NCBI GenBank assembly: GCA_018857735.1
Contig: JABMCL010003147.1
Location: forward strand, 330,001 to 394,000
Source: Alviniconcha marisindica
Lineage: Eukaryota > Mollusca > Gastropoda > Provannidae
Length of the DNA stretch: 64,000 bases
Direction: 5' to 3'
The translations under genes were made by a program, and so were the position numbers. Positions 23,847-50,359 of this stretch are shown piece after piece. The notes below the pieces were generated by a model. It had not been told where the DNA came from and made no database searches. It saw nothing but the letters and a program-made list of their open reading frames with translations. Position 1 is the stretch's first letter; each line of letters opens with the position of its first letter.

Positions 23847-25965
23847 AGGACAAGTCCAAGGTTTGGGGTGATTTTTGACACGATTTCCGTTAAAGTTTGC
23901 TGAGAACGATGATGCAGGTGAAATTGTGATCTGAGGGTTATAAATGCACGAAAACAGGCATTTTCTGTCGTACCGAAAGCGTCGTCATGACGCTGAAAAT
24001 CATGTGCATATATGCGCACTTCGTCACTGGGGAGTCGCTGCAAAATGGCTAGTAGCCACAGGGTAACCGACTTTGAAAAAATTCCAGCTCGAATCTCCAA
24101 GAATGAAGCTCCGACGTCATTGTCAGTAGTTGAGCCTTTGTTTATTTCTCCTTGTATTTCATCTTTCTCGTGCCTTGTTAAGTGCGTGGTGTTTCAGTCT
24201 TTTTCGTTGTTTACTCTAGCTTTCACAACAGACTAGACCATATGAGGGAGCCTGCCTTTTATTGGGTGTTTTATTTTATTTTCCCAGTTTATCCTTGTTT
24301 TATCCTTGAAACATCATATGTAAAAATGAAAAAGTTTTGTTCGTTCTAGTTCAATAGACTAGCGATTTCGTGGCCTTCTTGGGTTAGGGTTTGGGGTTAG
24401 GCTAGTTACCGGTTCTTGCCATTCACTGTTTTTTTCTCTTGGCTTGCCCTTTTGTTTCTCGAGTTATATCGTTCATTTACGATGTACGAGTGAGGGGGGT
24501 AGACCTCTCATTCTTTCTTTGTGTGCGGTAGTTCGTGAGCGTCTGTTGCCCTGCCCTGTTGTTGTCACTGCTAAGTGGGTATTGTATCGTGTACACGGAT
24601 TACGTGTATCCAGCCTTGGTCCCGTTGCTCGCTGACATTACTTGCCTCCTCTTTCTTTTCAGAAAGTGTTGTTGTTTTTTCTCTCTCTTCCCCTTCTTTT
24701 TCACCATGCGTTCTTTCTTTTTTATCTTTGGCAACCGAATTGTTAGCTTGCCTGATAGGGCAGCCATTTTGTATCTCTCGTGTCGTCTGCATTTGTTTAC
24801 ATTCCAGTGCTTTGTCATCGGTAGTCCTGATTAGCGTTTTGCTTCATCAATCTGCAGCCTTTGTTTTTCTAGATGGAAGCGGGTTAGTGAGGTGTTAGTT
24901 TAGAGTTATTTATGGTTAGTTTGGCTTTCCATCTTTTGTCGTTGGCACAGTTACTTTTGCTCTGTGCTCTTATGACTGTAGTCGTCCACTCCTTTGTTGC
25001 AGACAATAGTCTGTTAGACTGTTGTGATTTGGTGGTGTTTTTTTGTTTTGTGTGTGTGTGTGTTTTCCATCTTATGCTTGCAGGTAGGCAACCGTTTGGT
25101 GTTTTGAGGTGGTTTCAGCTGTTTTGTTTCTTTCATTTGGTGTCAGCTGTTTGCTTGCCTGATTAGGGCAGCCATTTTTCGTTTGCAACCAGCATTTGTG
25201 GTTTGGTCTTTCTTTCTTTGCCACAGGCATTTGTGTACAGTCTCTTTCTTTCACGGCCTTTTCCGCCGTAGGCATTCGTGTTAGACTTTTTGTCTTTGCC
25301 TTGTTAGCGCTTGTTTCAAGCCGGTATCAGTGTATCTCTCAATTTTTGGTTTCACGCTGTGCGCTTGCTGCTCGTCAGCTTCATCCTTGGAGATTCGAAC
25401 TGGAATTTTTTCCAGGTCGGTTACGCTGTGAACAGCCCTACAAATTCCGCTTCCCAAACCCCATTTGGTATTCCGCCATAAAGTTTACGAAATCGCACTC
25501 AGCGAAGTGCTCGCTACACAAATTAGCGTGACTGAGGCGCAGCATCAAAGTCAGCTCGTTTGAATTGTACAAATTTGACCCATTTTCGCCTCACAGCGGG
25601 TCGATTCCGCGGGAACTCGTGCATAGTTATGCTTTGGGTTGCTTGTGAGTTGTTACAGTTTGCTACAACACAGTAGGCCGGCATTGTTAGAGCTTTTTGT
25701 CGACCACACGCATACACATTCAATGAACAATCTAAGATGGCAACCGCACTGACTCCCCAGACATGATGTCACTTTCGAGAAAGTCACGTGACTGATGGAG
25801 AACTCGAGACAGCAGTCTTGGCCAGCCGACAGAAAATAAAATCGATTAAATACCAACATAAACTTCTTCTTTTATTTTTTTATTTCATTAAATTTCAAAC
25901 TAGTGACTCATTTGTCAAGCATTTTGATGGTCATTTTGCATACTTAAAAAACTTGGACTTTTCCT
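23847..25965 (-). mobile_element. TTAA-flanked DNA transposon remnant (Kolobok-like)
   Basis: Terminal inverted repeats AGGACAAGTCCAAGGTT (left, 23847 on) and AGGAAAAGTCCAAGTTT (right, read on the minus strand from 25965) are bounded by TTAA at 23843-23846 and 25966-25969. Subterminal sequences around ctggggagtc also mirror each other. A THAP zinc-finger domain is encoded just inside the right end, on the minus strand. TTAA duplications plus a THAP domain are characteristic of the Kolobok superfamily; piggyBac also uses TTAA but lacks THAP. No catalytic domain is found in the remaining 1.5 kb, so the copy appears internally deleted or heavily decayed. Confidence 0.65.
25438..25684 (-). pseudogene. 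Frameshifted THAP zinc-finger domain, transposon-derived
   Basis: From ATG 25684-25682 the reading MPAYCVVANCNNS...MHEFPRNRPAVRRKWVKF carries the first THAP cysteine pair (C-x4-C), the FP motif and the invariant Trp. The frame then stops at 25523-25525 (TAA), but the neighbouring frame continues with NLCSEHFAECDF, which supplies the second zinc pair (C-x2-H) and the F that follow in the family. A one-base shift between the two halves breaks the domain. The AVPT-type C-terminal motif is missing before a TAG at 25438-25440. THAP domains bind DNA; here it would be the N-terminus of a transposase. Confidence 0.65.
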
Positions 25966-26129
25966 TTAACACTTTAGATAATTGGGGCCATAAACTCCCA
26001 CCCAATCAAAAAAGAGAAGGGACAGGAAAGAAAGGTTAAAGGGTCATAGCCCGAAACACATACAATACACTCGGTTACATAATAATAATACAGTCCAGTA
26101 CGCTTAAGTCAAACGTGCTGGGGAATCAC

Positions 26130-26360
26130 TTTTTTGTTCGAATTATTCAAACACATGAAAGGTTATATAAAATAAAATATAAAACAAATTAAAAAAAGCT
26201 CTTTATTAGAACAAAACACAACATGCGAATTTTCGAGGTAATCCCCTCTGGCAACAAAACGGCAACACTTAACAGTTAAACGGTGAAAAAATGACGGGAG
26301 ATGTAGAACTAAGATACTTATCTGCTTTTGGTCGAGCTATGTTGTTTTCGTGTCCAGTGT
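26130..26360. repeat. Dispersed repeat family F
   Basis: Shares ttattagaacaaaacacaa and tgacgggagatgtag/atacttatctgcttttgg words with 35140-35240, 47040-47150 and 54290-54420. In those copies the family forms fold-back structures. Confidence 0.5.
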
Positions 26361-26370
26361 TTGAAAGAAT

Positions 26371-26409
26371 GTTGGCATGACAAAACTGGCTCGAAATTGT
26401 CATGCCAAC
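26371..26409. repeat. Perfect 13-bp inverted repeat
   Basis: Arms gttggcatgacaa (26371-26383) and ttgtcatgccaac (26397-26409) surround a 13-nt loop. Confidence 0.7.
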
Positions 26410-26947
26410 GATCGTGCTCGTCACTGGCTTGTCACGTCATCATCATTAATTTTGAGTGATCGATGGAGTGCATACTTTCTTTTTATTTATATTTTTAATT
26501 AAAAGCTTAGATGCGTTGTCAGTGGCAATCGAAATGTTTGTCTGCCGCTAGTATATTGAGATATAAGTATGTCTGCCCATACTCTGACTCGGACGGTAAG
26601 CCCTACATATCGAGCTTGCGAGAATAGATCGGCTGATTCACTACTGTGGCACATTTACATCAGTGTATGCTGTTCGTAGGGGCCGAAGCCGGAGGCGCTC
26701 ACTGGTGTACAGTGGATAAGCCTACGAGTATCTGGGACTTTTCCGCAGTGGGTATTTTTATTTATTTGAGAGCAAGTCATATCAAAGATGCGACTGATGT
26801 TCAAATGGTATCAAATTCTCTTGTTGCTAGGGACGAATTTTTCTTCCTAACCTCTTTTGTCACGTTCACAGATCCTCCATCACTCACGGCTTTATTGTTC
26901 TTGCGTTTGTTGTTCTTGCCCTTGTTGTACGGTCGAAACGCGTGTGT

Positions 26948-27059
<112 letters not shown>

Positions 27060-27506
27060 GTTCCGACGTTCGGCTTAGTTAGGCTGGTTGGTTGTGCTGT
27101 TTACAGTCACGTTACCATTGGAAATAAAAACTTTGCAGTCCGAGTTATGGTCGGCCTTAGTATGATATCACAAACGTCCCTCGTGCTGTTCTCAAGCTAT
27201 TACTACTCTCACAAGAACAATATGAACAATATAACTGAATTACAGACCCGATGGTAGTGTTGGCCTGAATGAGCCGCTCTATCAGTACATGCATGAATTA
27301 CTGAGGGAGCGTCTGTAGGGCCAAATGCGGTGCCGTATATTTCTTGAGCATGGAGGATGGAGGTCTGCGCAGTACTTGTGCGTGTCCAAACAATGGAAAT
27401 GGTAGCCCTGCTCCTGCGGAAGCTGCCTTACCCATATAAGGCGACCCGCCGAATTTCCCGCAAGAGATTAATAAAGAATCCCACCCCCATTTCCCCAACC
27501 CCAAGA

Positions 27507-27632
<126 letters not shown>

Positions 27633-27892
27633 ATCAAAGAAAAACAACAAGTTGGCATAAAATTCCCTCTATATTCCCTATAGTGCCTCTGTATTCCCTA
27701 TAATAATATATATGTCACTTAACTGCTATGTGTGGCGCTGATCGGGCGCTGGTTCACTGCCGCCACCGCCCGTCACCTGTCTTGCTCCACGATACAATTT
27801 TAACCTTACTTTTACAGATGGAAGTGAAGAAAACGGGTCCCCCTTCTCCTCAGCAGCAAAATATACGCCACTCACTGGTTAGCCTTTCACGA

Positions 27893-42149
<14,257 letters not shown>

Positions 42150-42239
42150 CCAGCGTCACTGATGAGGGTTTCATCATGCAGGCTACTACACTTGTAGGTT
42201 ACTGCACTAAAACTGCTTAAAACCAAAAGCGGCGAAGAA

Positions 42240-42660
42240 GACCCGTGAGATTTGCTTCAAAGTGACGAAGAAAACCCCTTGAAAAAGAACTACATGCTAG
42301 ACTGAGATTTGCTTCAAAGTGACGAAGAAAACCCCTTGAAAAGGGGCTACATGCTATACTGAGATTTGCTTCACACTCAAAGTGATGAAGAAAACCCCTT
42401 GAAGAAGAGCTACACACTAAACTGAGATTTGTTTCAAAGCGACGAAGAAAACCCCTTGAAGAAGATCTACATGCTAGACTGAGATTGCTTAATGAAGTGA
42501 CAAAGAAGGCCCATTGTTGCATGCTAGACTGAGGTTGCTTAAAAGCGACGAAGAAGGCCCATTGTTGCACGCTAGACTGAGGTTGCTTAGAAGCAACGAA
42601 GAAGGCCCATTGTTGCACGCTTGACGCTGAAAAGCGAGGAGGAAGACCCATTGTTTGCAA
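42240..42660 (+). repeat. Minisatellite after the P4HA stop codon (about 8 units)
   Basis: Four 57-bp units (gagatttgcttcaaagtgac, gaagaaaaccccttgaa, tacatgctagact) are followed by four shorter units of about 48 bp (gaggttgcttaaaagcgacg, aagaaggcccattgttgcac). It begins 90 bp past the stop, so it is probably in the 3' UTR. Confidence 0.88.
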
Positions 42661-42750
42661 AGGAATGGTAAGCAGCAAAGCTGCATTGCTGACGGTAATA
42701 GTTCCGAAATTATGAGGCAGACCTTGTGAAGAGGCAATTTTGATGTGATA

Positions 42751-42801
42751 GTAATTTGGTGTTTTACGCCCAGTCAACCATCACGGTTATATCAGGGCGA
42801 T
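42751..42801 (-). mobile_element. Mini-retroposon C, 51 bp, with 13-bp target-site duplication
   Basis: Flanked by ttttgatgtgata at 42738-42750 and 42802-42814. GCCC at 42768-42771 pairs with GGGC at 42795-42798; inner AACC at 42776-42779 pairs with GGTT at 42785-42788. Confidence 0.9.
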
Positions 42802-42990
42802 TTTTGATGTGATATGCACAGCTGGATGTCAGTTGGATTTTTCATGTATTTATAAATGACTTCTAACCCCGCTGTTTGCTGTTGTAATTTAATACGTTTT
42901 ATGATTGGCGTGAATGTGACAAGTGTACTTGGCACCACAACACCTTCCTGGTGCAATTGTATTCACATTTGGCTATAAAGTTGTATTGTA
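42802..42990 (+). repeat. Retroposon 3' tail (family H)
   Basis: Matches 2348-2590, ending acttggcaccacaacacctt then cctggtgcaattgta. It was present before the C insertion, which split it. Confidence 0.6.
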
Positions 42991-42999
42991 AGACTAAGA

Positions 43000-43890
43000 C
43001 TGCTGTTTAAGAGTCGAGTGGACGCTTCTCATGACAAAAACAGTGTGTGTGCGTCTGTGTGACAGTTGCCAGTACCTGAAAGAAACGCCTTGGGTTGTGA
43101 AAGGCACCTTTTGACAAAATATGTGTGCGTGTGTATATATGGTACCTATTTAACTTAACATTGCATGAATGAGATCAGGATCTCGGAGCTGTCATTAGAT
43201 TCCCCTCATCTCCCTTCCTACTTTCTTTTTCTTGGTAACCGTAACATTTGCTTTGGTTAGTTTCATTATTGTTGTTTGTGTAATGGTTCCAAAAGTTGGA
43301 ATTGAGTTCGAAAACTGATGTTATCGTTTGGGGTTGGTTGTGGTTGTGTGTGTGTGTGTGTTTTAGTTGTCGTTTTTTGGTGTGTGTGTTTCTTTTCACC
43401 CACCACATGCTGTACTCCGTATACAGAAAAGAATTAAGCATTACTATAAAAATAACAAAATAAAATAATATGTAAAAATGTTTTGCCACAAACACAAAAA
43501 TAACAATACATAACATATATGAACTGGGTCCGATCTGGTATCCGTACCGACCCCATCTGCCACTGTGTCGTGTTTGCACATCTCTTTGCTTGGTTGTATG
43601 ATGTATACAGAACATGTGCCGAGATGGCAGCACAAGTTCATGGGGCACCAGCCATGTAACAACCAAACAGCACTCTAAACTGTACATCACTTCGGTGGCT
43701 ATATTTAGAACGCGCTGTGTAAAACGGTCATTCATTTTGAGTCACAAACAACTAGCGCGCAGTGAGTCTGCTCAAAAGTAAATAATAGTACCAAAAAAAT
43801 ATATATATAAAAATCAAGATGTTTTATCCACTAGTGCTTGTCATCAACAGAACAGGTCTTATTGAGACACAGAGAGAGAGCAAGAAACAG
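43000..43890. other. Region between converging gene ends
   Basis: No gene is supported. A 186-codon frame on the minus strand at 43175-43735 has low-complexity His/Thr and Asn runs and no domain. AATAAA-like words near 43457 on the plus strand could end the P4HA transcript. Confidence 0.35.
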
Positions 43891-43913
43891 AGAGTACTGA
43901 AAATGCAATGACC

Positions 43914-43919
43914 TTTATT
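43914..43919 (-). terminator. Candidate distal polyadenylation signal of the CUEDC1-like gene
   Basis: AATAAA on the minus strand (tttatt on plus). It would give a 3' UTR of about 11.6 kb. Transcript evidence is needed to choose between this and the proximal site. Confidence 0.3.
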
Positions 43920-46900
43920 CAATGTTGCAGGTATTCTGACCAGTATACACACTAGAATTAACAATATGTATTGATATATACATCTACCCGGTAAGTAAAT
44001 TGATGCCGCCTCCAGAAAATCACAACTGAATTTGCAACAAAACATGGCAACGAAAAAGCAACTGTGAAAGTGTAATTTGTTGAGACAATTCTTTTTTTCT
44101 TTTCTTTTTTGGGTTGACACAGTTCTCGCTTCTATTCTTTTTTCTTCAGTTTTTGTCACACACACACACAAAATAAATTACACTTTTTTGTTTAAATCCA
44201 CCAACTTTAAAAAACGGCTAATTATCCTCAAAAAAATTGAAGGTGAAGTGGCATTTTGTGCATTCAAACAAATTATGCCCATGCAGTCTGAATAAAAACA
44301 CGGAGGAAGGGTGGGTGTGAATGTCAGTATGTTATGTGGGCATCTGTGTAGGGGACAGAGAGATGTGGGCATTTGTGCATGTGTGGGAGAGCGAGAGAGA
44401 TGTGGGCATCTGTGTGTGGGTGAGAGAGGGAGAGAACATACGATACTTAATATGGTATTAAAAACTATATTTCTATCAGTCTTTGTCGCAACTATTCATT
44501 TTGCATTACATTAGCACTCCTAGGTACTACACAGGTTAACTACAAGAAAGTCTGAACAAATTGCCAGTTACGTTTGTTTTTGTTTAACGGCTCTATGATG
44601 TTGATTTGTCTTTGATGATATCTAAGCTTAGCCTCTGCAGTAAGTGGAAAAGGAAAAAACGAATACGAAAGCAAAACAAAAAAGATCAACAATATGTTAA
44701 ACAAGGACCAGGGTATTCAGTATAACCCATAACTCAATAGTATTTTTATATTACCTCATGGTTTACCTCATGCGTAGTTTTCTTTCATGCGTGTAAGTAA
44801 CACGCATACAAATTCTGCATACCCTTCTCCTTCATGGTTGATCATTACATCAATTACAAGCACTATTTATGGAGAAAGTTGGGGGTTGGGAGCTAGAGGA
44901 CAAAACTATACATATGCATGCAAAGTACACCACAACACTCCATTCAACTTTAAACGAAGGAAGTCAATGATGTACCATTTAATATCCAACTTTATCACAA
45001 GACATGACCTGACAACCATGAACATGTAAAGGGGGTTTTGAAATTTAAAAATAACCCCCACCCCCACCCCCCAAAAAATATGTGACAACTCTCCAAACAT
45101 AAGCAGCATGTCCAAAGGCATAAACTAACAACAAAAGTGCAAAGGCAAGCCAGACCAAATCGTTGTATTATTAAAATCACTATTTAAAAACCGTTATGAA
45201 ATAATGCTTGCCTTCCAGCCACCAAAAAATGACGGTTCTTTCCACTATTGTGAAACTAAAATAATTTCCTTGAAAGTTAATAAACCAAAAGATGCAGTAA
45301 AGTCTCACATGGTTTAAACATTTAGTCTCCACGGAGACGGTTGTATTAACATCAAAATTGTAATGTCAAACTGGTCCTTTGTCGCAAACAACTAAGTTAA
45401 AGCATGAATAATATGCATAATTCCACTGTGTCACATAAAAAATAATTTAAAAAAGAAGTGTTTAATGTGGTTTAAATATTGTATCCACTGAACCGGCCAC
45501 ATTAACATCAAAAACTGTATTATCAAAATGGCCCTGTCTTGCAAACAACCAAACCTAAGCTAAAGTGTGAATAAAATGAACAGATGGAGTCTTTTGTCAT
45601 TACACCACTGGAAAAAGAAAAGAAAAAAAAGAGGCTTTTCTGGTGGCATGCTCCGACAAGAACAAAATGTAAAACCCCCGAGAGCTTCAGGAAAGAAAAC
45701 AATTTCCCTATGTTTATACTTAACACACTCAACAACAAAAAAGGAGATGTAAGCAGTTGCTAGGCTTTAAATCCAAAATTATTACATGATAGTATGAGTG
45801 CCACATCGAAACAAACCAGGTACTCTTTTTAACCATGTGTGTGTGTGTGAGACAGACAGACAGACAGAGAGTGGCATTAATTAACAAGAAATATACATAT
45901 AAATATAATTCAGAATAAGCAGGTATAAGGACATATGGCACACAGCCATGCACAAAACAGAAACACCCGTAAGAAAAGCATAAAACCAACAAATACAACA
46001 TCATGTAACCGTAGGAATACAGACTTTTGATCTGAGTATGTTATTATACACGTGTGTCTTGGGGAGAAAGGATGAATCTTATATTCAATGACAAAAATGA
46101 TGAATGGCTAATCATAATTTCCAATGTGATTTTAAAAAGCACACACAATACAGTGGAGCTCCCGGACCACCCTGATGAGAGACCATTTCTCTCTTCTAAA
46201 ACCTCTCCCTTCAGACTTCCAGGCAAACAAACCCTTGACCACCAAGGCCCACCACCAAGGCCCACCCTATCTTAATTTAACACCCATTTGACCATGTATC
46301 AATTCAAAGATACTCTATACCAAGATAATGCAGTCAACACCTAAAATAGGAGGACAGACACAGAGTTACTGCCCTTAATAAGTGGCTGAGTGTCTAACTG
46401 CAATGGCTAATATAGTTCTTTTGCTAAGTTATGGCAGATCGCATGAAGAATGCTTGTTTGTAGTGTTTTTGTTTTGAGTGAAATCACAGCAGGATGGAAA
46501 TGACGGCACTTTCTGATCTGCTATGGTCAGTGAAGAAGATGTGCTGCTTGATACAGTCAATCAGAAAAGCCTGCTTGATTCAAGGCAATTAACTGAAATT
46601 TGTCCTCACCTTTTTTTCTTTTTCTTTCAGTGGGCCATAGGAAAGACTGTGTTATCTTGATCTAGAATACCTTTGGTCACATATCTGGAAGCCACTTTCA
46701 AACTACCACTCTCACTTGATTCTAGGATGGTCTTAGGAGTTCCACTGTAATACAACAATCATCATTCTATTGCATTCACAAGTTTATCATTCTTGTTCTT
46801 TTTTCCCTCATTGGTATGAATTGTATGTTTGTTTTCTGCCATGCCATCAGATTTAGTTGGTTCCACACACCCTTTGCAAAGGCCTAGATATCAACAGTGA

Positions 46901-47030
46901 CCTGCAAATCACAGATCCAAGTTTTGCTTTCCCTCTCATTCATGTAACCAGGATTCTGTAGATATATACTGCAGTGTGTACATGACGGAACCTAGCTTTC
47001 ACATCTGTTATCTTTAACAACTACATCAAA
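43920..47030 (-). other. No gene; putative distal 3' UTR or flank of the CUEDC1-like gene
   Basis: AT-rich with few microsatellites, unlike the left half of the window. Holds an imperfect direct duplication of about 165 bp (45290-45430 and 45460-45585; tggtttaaa...attaacatcaaaa...aactg) and half of a larger duplication at 46290-46700. Confidence 0.35.
46290..46700. repeat. Diverged long direct duplication, copy 1
   Basis: Matches 49095-49440 in order: taccaagataatgcagtc, gtggctgagtg, gttatgg/gcatgaag, caaggcaattaactgaaatt, aggaaagactgtgttatctt. Confidence 0.7.
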
Positions 47031-47042
47031 ATCTTTTTATTT

Positions 47043-47146
47043 GATCCAAATACATAAAAGGTTCAAAAGAATGCTATTTATTAGGACAAAACACAAATTT
47101 TGTCCTAATAAACAGCCTTCGTTTGAACCTTTTATGTGTTTGGATC
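47043..47146. repeat. Family F fold-back element, about 49-bp arms
   Basis: gatccaaatacataaaaggt...ttattaggacaaaa (47043-47091) is mirrored by ttttgtcctaataaa...accttttatgtgtttggatc (47098-47146) with few mismatches and a 6-nt loop. Confidence 0.85.
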
Positions 47147-47340
47147 TTGTTTTAGAACACTAGCAGTCATTCTTGTTTCAGACCTTTTTACTTGATATTT
47201 CCCTTTTTTTCTTCTATCCCCCCCCAACCCCCCTTTTCTTTCTCTCATAGTTACTGAATTAGCAGACGAGTCCTTAGGGTGAAGATGGTATCTTAGCTAC
47301 AGACCGGTTTCTAAATGTCTTTCTTAATCAATTATATATT

Positions 47341-47432
47341 ACCAGACTGGTTTCAAACTCCTTTCTGATATCACTATCAGACTGGTTTCAAACTCCTTTC
47401 TGATATCACTATCAGACTGGTTTCAAACTCCA
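47341..47432. repeat. 36-bp tandem repeat, 2.5 copies
   Basis: Unit cagactggtttcaaactcct then ttctgatatcactat. Confidence 0.85.
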
Positions 47433-47437
47433 CACAG

Positions 47438-47530
47438 AGCTCAGGAGCTGTGTGAAAATCCTGGTGGATGTCCTGGGCCCCCTGTCCCTCACAGTCTTTA
47501 ACACAGTCTCTGTGGATGTAAAGCAACACT
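47438..47530 (+). repeat. SINE-like element A, short diverged copy
   Basis: Runs from gagctcaggagctgtgtgaa to ctctgtggatgtaaagcaac. Confidence 0.65.
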
Positions 47531-47559
47531 GCACTTGAACAAACTCCATGCTTTCAAAT

Positions 47560-50160
47560 CATCACCTTTGGTAAAACGCCCTTGTTATGTACACATTTAC
47601 AGGTGTTGGAAAAGCATTCTGTACAGCACATATATACAAGGAGGCTCATACACCTATGTGACAGTGTAACCAGTCACGCACATTATACATACATACATAT
47701 ATATATGCACAACCTGTACATTTAGAAAACACTGCACACCTACATGCAAACTTAAGACATTTACATAGATCGTGGTGGGAAGGAGGTGCCGTCTTTGTGC
47801 GAACATTCATGACACACACAAATATACAGATTTGTCCCCACAAACATATTACATGCACAAGAGGAGAGTAGCTGTACATGTAGTGGGCGCTACAATGTTT
47901 ACAAAAACAGGAAAGCACATGTACTAAACGCGTACAGTTCTTAAAGATGTTACCAGAGTATGCACCACAACAGGGCAGTTGTTTCCTTGGTGAACACTGC
48001 TCACCAATAAGTAAAAAAATTGTAGCAGTCTTTGATATTGCTGATATAGCACACTGACTTCACCACCACAAAAACAGTACTGTGCTATCTATTGTGAAAA
48101 ACAACAACAAAAAAGGGGGAAAAAATGGCCAGAAATTAAAATATCAAACTGAGAAACAAATCAAAATCAATATTTAAAAAAAGTGTACACACACGCAAAT
48201 CAAATATGTTTCTTCAATAGAATACAGTTTACCCTGTCAGTCTTTTCAATAAACTAGCTATTAATGCAAAAGCTTGACCTCAATCACTCTGCCGACTTCA
48301 AATCAAGAGTTACAGTCACACATTAACAAAAACAAATCATTCATAACTATTCTAACCCTACTCCTTCCTAAAGATGTATTTGGTACGCACAAATTGTCAG
48401 GCATATATATCAAAATACGAGTTTTCTTTTTTCCTTTTTTCTTTTTGATATTGTGGCAATGTCAGCAATGAAAAAATCCAAATATTATTACTGAAGCGTC
48501 AAATAAGAACACAATTATTCAAAAAAAGAGTGATTACACTGAATCCTGATGCAGTGTATATAATTATAAGACTTTAAATGAGCAACAAAAATGAAACCTC
48601 AGCTGATGCACTGTATAAAGACTTTAAATAAGTAACAAAAATAAAACCTCAACTATTGCAGTGTAAAAGGACTTTAAATAACCAACAAAAATAAAACCTC
48701 AACTGAGACATTATCAAACTGTTGATACCATATTTCTTCAACAGTGTGGTTGCTAGTAATCTAAATACACAGACTGGACTGACTGATAATATAGGTATGG
48801 AAATTACATCTTCAACATCACAAAAACATCATAGTCCTTTCACAGCCCCAACTCAGTTCACACACAAGATAAAAACTGAAACAATTAAAAAACCTGTTGT
48901 TTACTGCAACTTCAAAATTCACTGAAACTAGTATAAAAATGCTAAGCTCAATAAATTCACTGAAACTGGTATAAAAAAATGTTTTTAATGATCTCACTTG
49001 CAGTCTTTAAAAAATAATAATAAAATAAACCACACACCCAGCAATAAGATTTTTTGTACAGACCAAAAATGTATCAATACTGTCAGAGTCATCTCCCAAA
49101 GAAATTCTACACCAAGATAATGCAGTCCACACCCAAATGAAAGTGGAGGTTACCTACCCTTTATGACTGGCTGAGTGGCTAGTGCAAAGACCAATATATA
49201 ATAGTCTTTGCTGACTTATGGATGACCACATGAAGGGAATGGAACATGGCATAAGTATGACGCATCTTCTTTCTGATGACACTTTGTGGTCTATGTAATG
49301 TTCCTACTGCTATCAGTAGAGAAGAAATGCTGCTGAATCCTGTCGATCCAAGGCAATTAACTAAATTCCATCCTCACTTTTTTTTACATAGGCCACATCA
49401 AGGACTGTCTTACCTTGGTACAGAATATGTTTACAAAGTTAAATGCATGCCAAAGTCACCATTCCTGTCCAGGATCATACCCGTGTAAACAACGAGTATA
49501 AATATACAATTTGTACTTCACCAGATGTACATTATTATTATTAGATAAAAGCTCAGGGAGAATACACCAGTTGGTATTTCCAATACCCCGTGACCTTACC
49601 ATTAAATCAAGGTCATCAAAAATCTGGTGCGAAAGTGTAACGCCCAACAGATGCCATGGCCAGTTTATGTGACTGGAACTAATAGCATATTTTTGACAGT
49701 ACTTCTCGTTCAAAAACATAACCACACTGACTTAAAATAAGTAACAAGAAGAGCAAATGGTCAGTCATCAAATGCTTGGCTAACTCACATTCTAAATGCA
49801 AAGTTATATTATTCACTCCACTGTGAATTTGGATATGGGTCCAAGTGAGGTTGCCATCATACACAGCTCAAAAACATATTGCTTGAACACATCTGAAAGT
49901 ATCAACATTCAAAGATTTTTGCTGAGGCAGGAAACTGATCAATTATTTACTGTAACCATGTACTAACCTTATTGCATGAACTACATGCATAAACATTATA
50001 TACATATATGCAACAATCACTTAAATTTTCAGTGGATTAGGCAAGAACCTCTTTGAATTGTTTTTAATCAATTAATTTTGATATGAAATTTGTACCAGCT
50101 TAGCTCATGTGATGTAATTGCCCCTTGGATGAATAACATGTTACTGAACTGAAAAATTGT
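47560..50160 (-). other. No gene; putative 3' UTR or flank
   Basis: AT-rich. Contains a 3-unit repeat of about 58 bp at 48545-48715 (gactttaaataa-caacaaaaataaaacctcaa) and a small duplication of aattcactgaaactggtata at 48915-48980. Confidence 0.4.
49095..49440. repeat. Diverged long direct duplication, copy 2
   Basis: Partner of 46290-46700; the whole copy has accumulated many small indels, so the event is old. Confidence 0.7.
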
Positions 50161-50172
50161 TCTTAATCAATT

Positions 50173-50343
50173 GATGAAGTGATGCTTAATGTCCTCAGAT
50201 GTCAGCTGACATATTAGGGACAAGCTGTGACCAATGCCGAAGCATGGTTCAATACAGCTTTACATCCACAGAAACCAGAAGGCTCGTTAGGACGGACAGC
50301 CCAGGACGCCCACCTCGACTCTCACACAGCTCCTGAACAATGT
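50173..50343 (-). mobile_element. SINE-like element A with 10-bp target-site duplication
   Basis: 171 bp from gatgaagtgatgcttaatgt to cacagctcctgaaca, flanked by ttaatcaatt at 50163-50172 and 50344-50353. Confidence 0.88.
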
Positions 50344-50359
50344 TTAATCAATTAACTGA

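Noticed and set aside
27818..27892. Upstream in-frame ATG as the P4HA start
   Set aside because: Would place 25 basic and polar residues ahead of a good signal peptide; retained only as possible 5' UTR or alternative start.
42217..42777. 186-codon minus-strand ORF with repeated peptide
   Set aside because: Translation of the minisatellite after the P4HA stop.
43175..43735. 186-codon minus-strand ORF between the gene ends
   Set aside because: No recognisable domain, His/Thr and Asn low-complexity runs, and hydrophobic stretches typical of AT-rich noncoding DNA.
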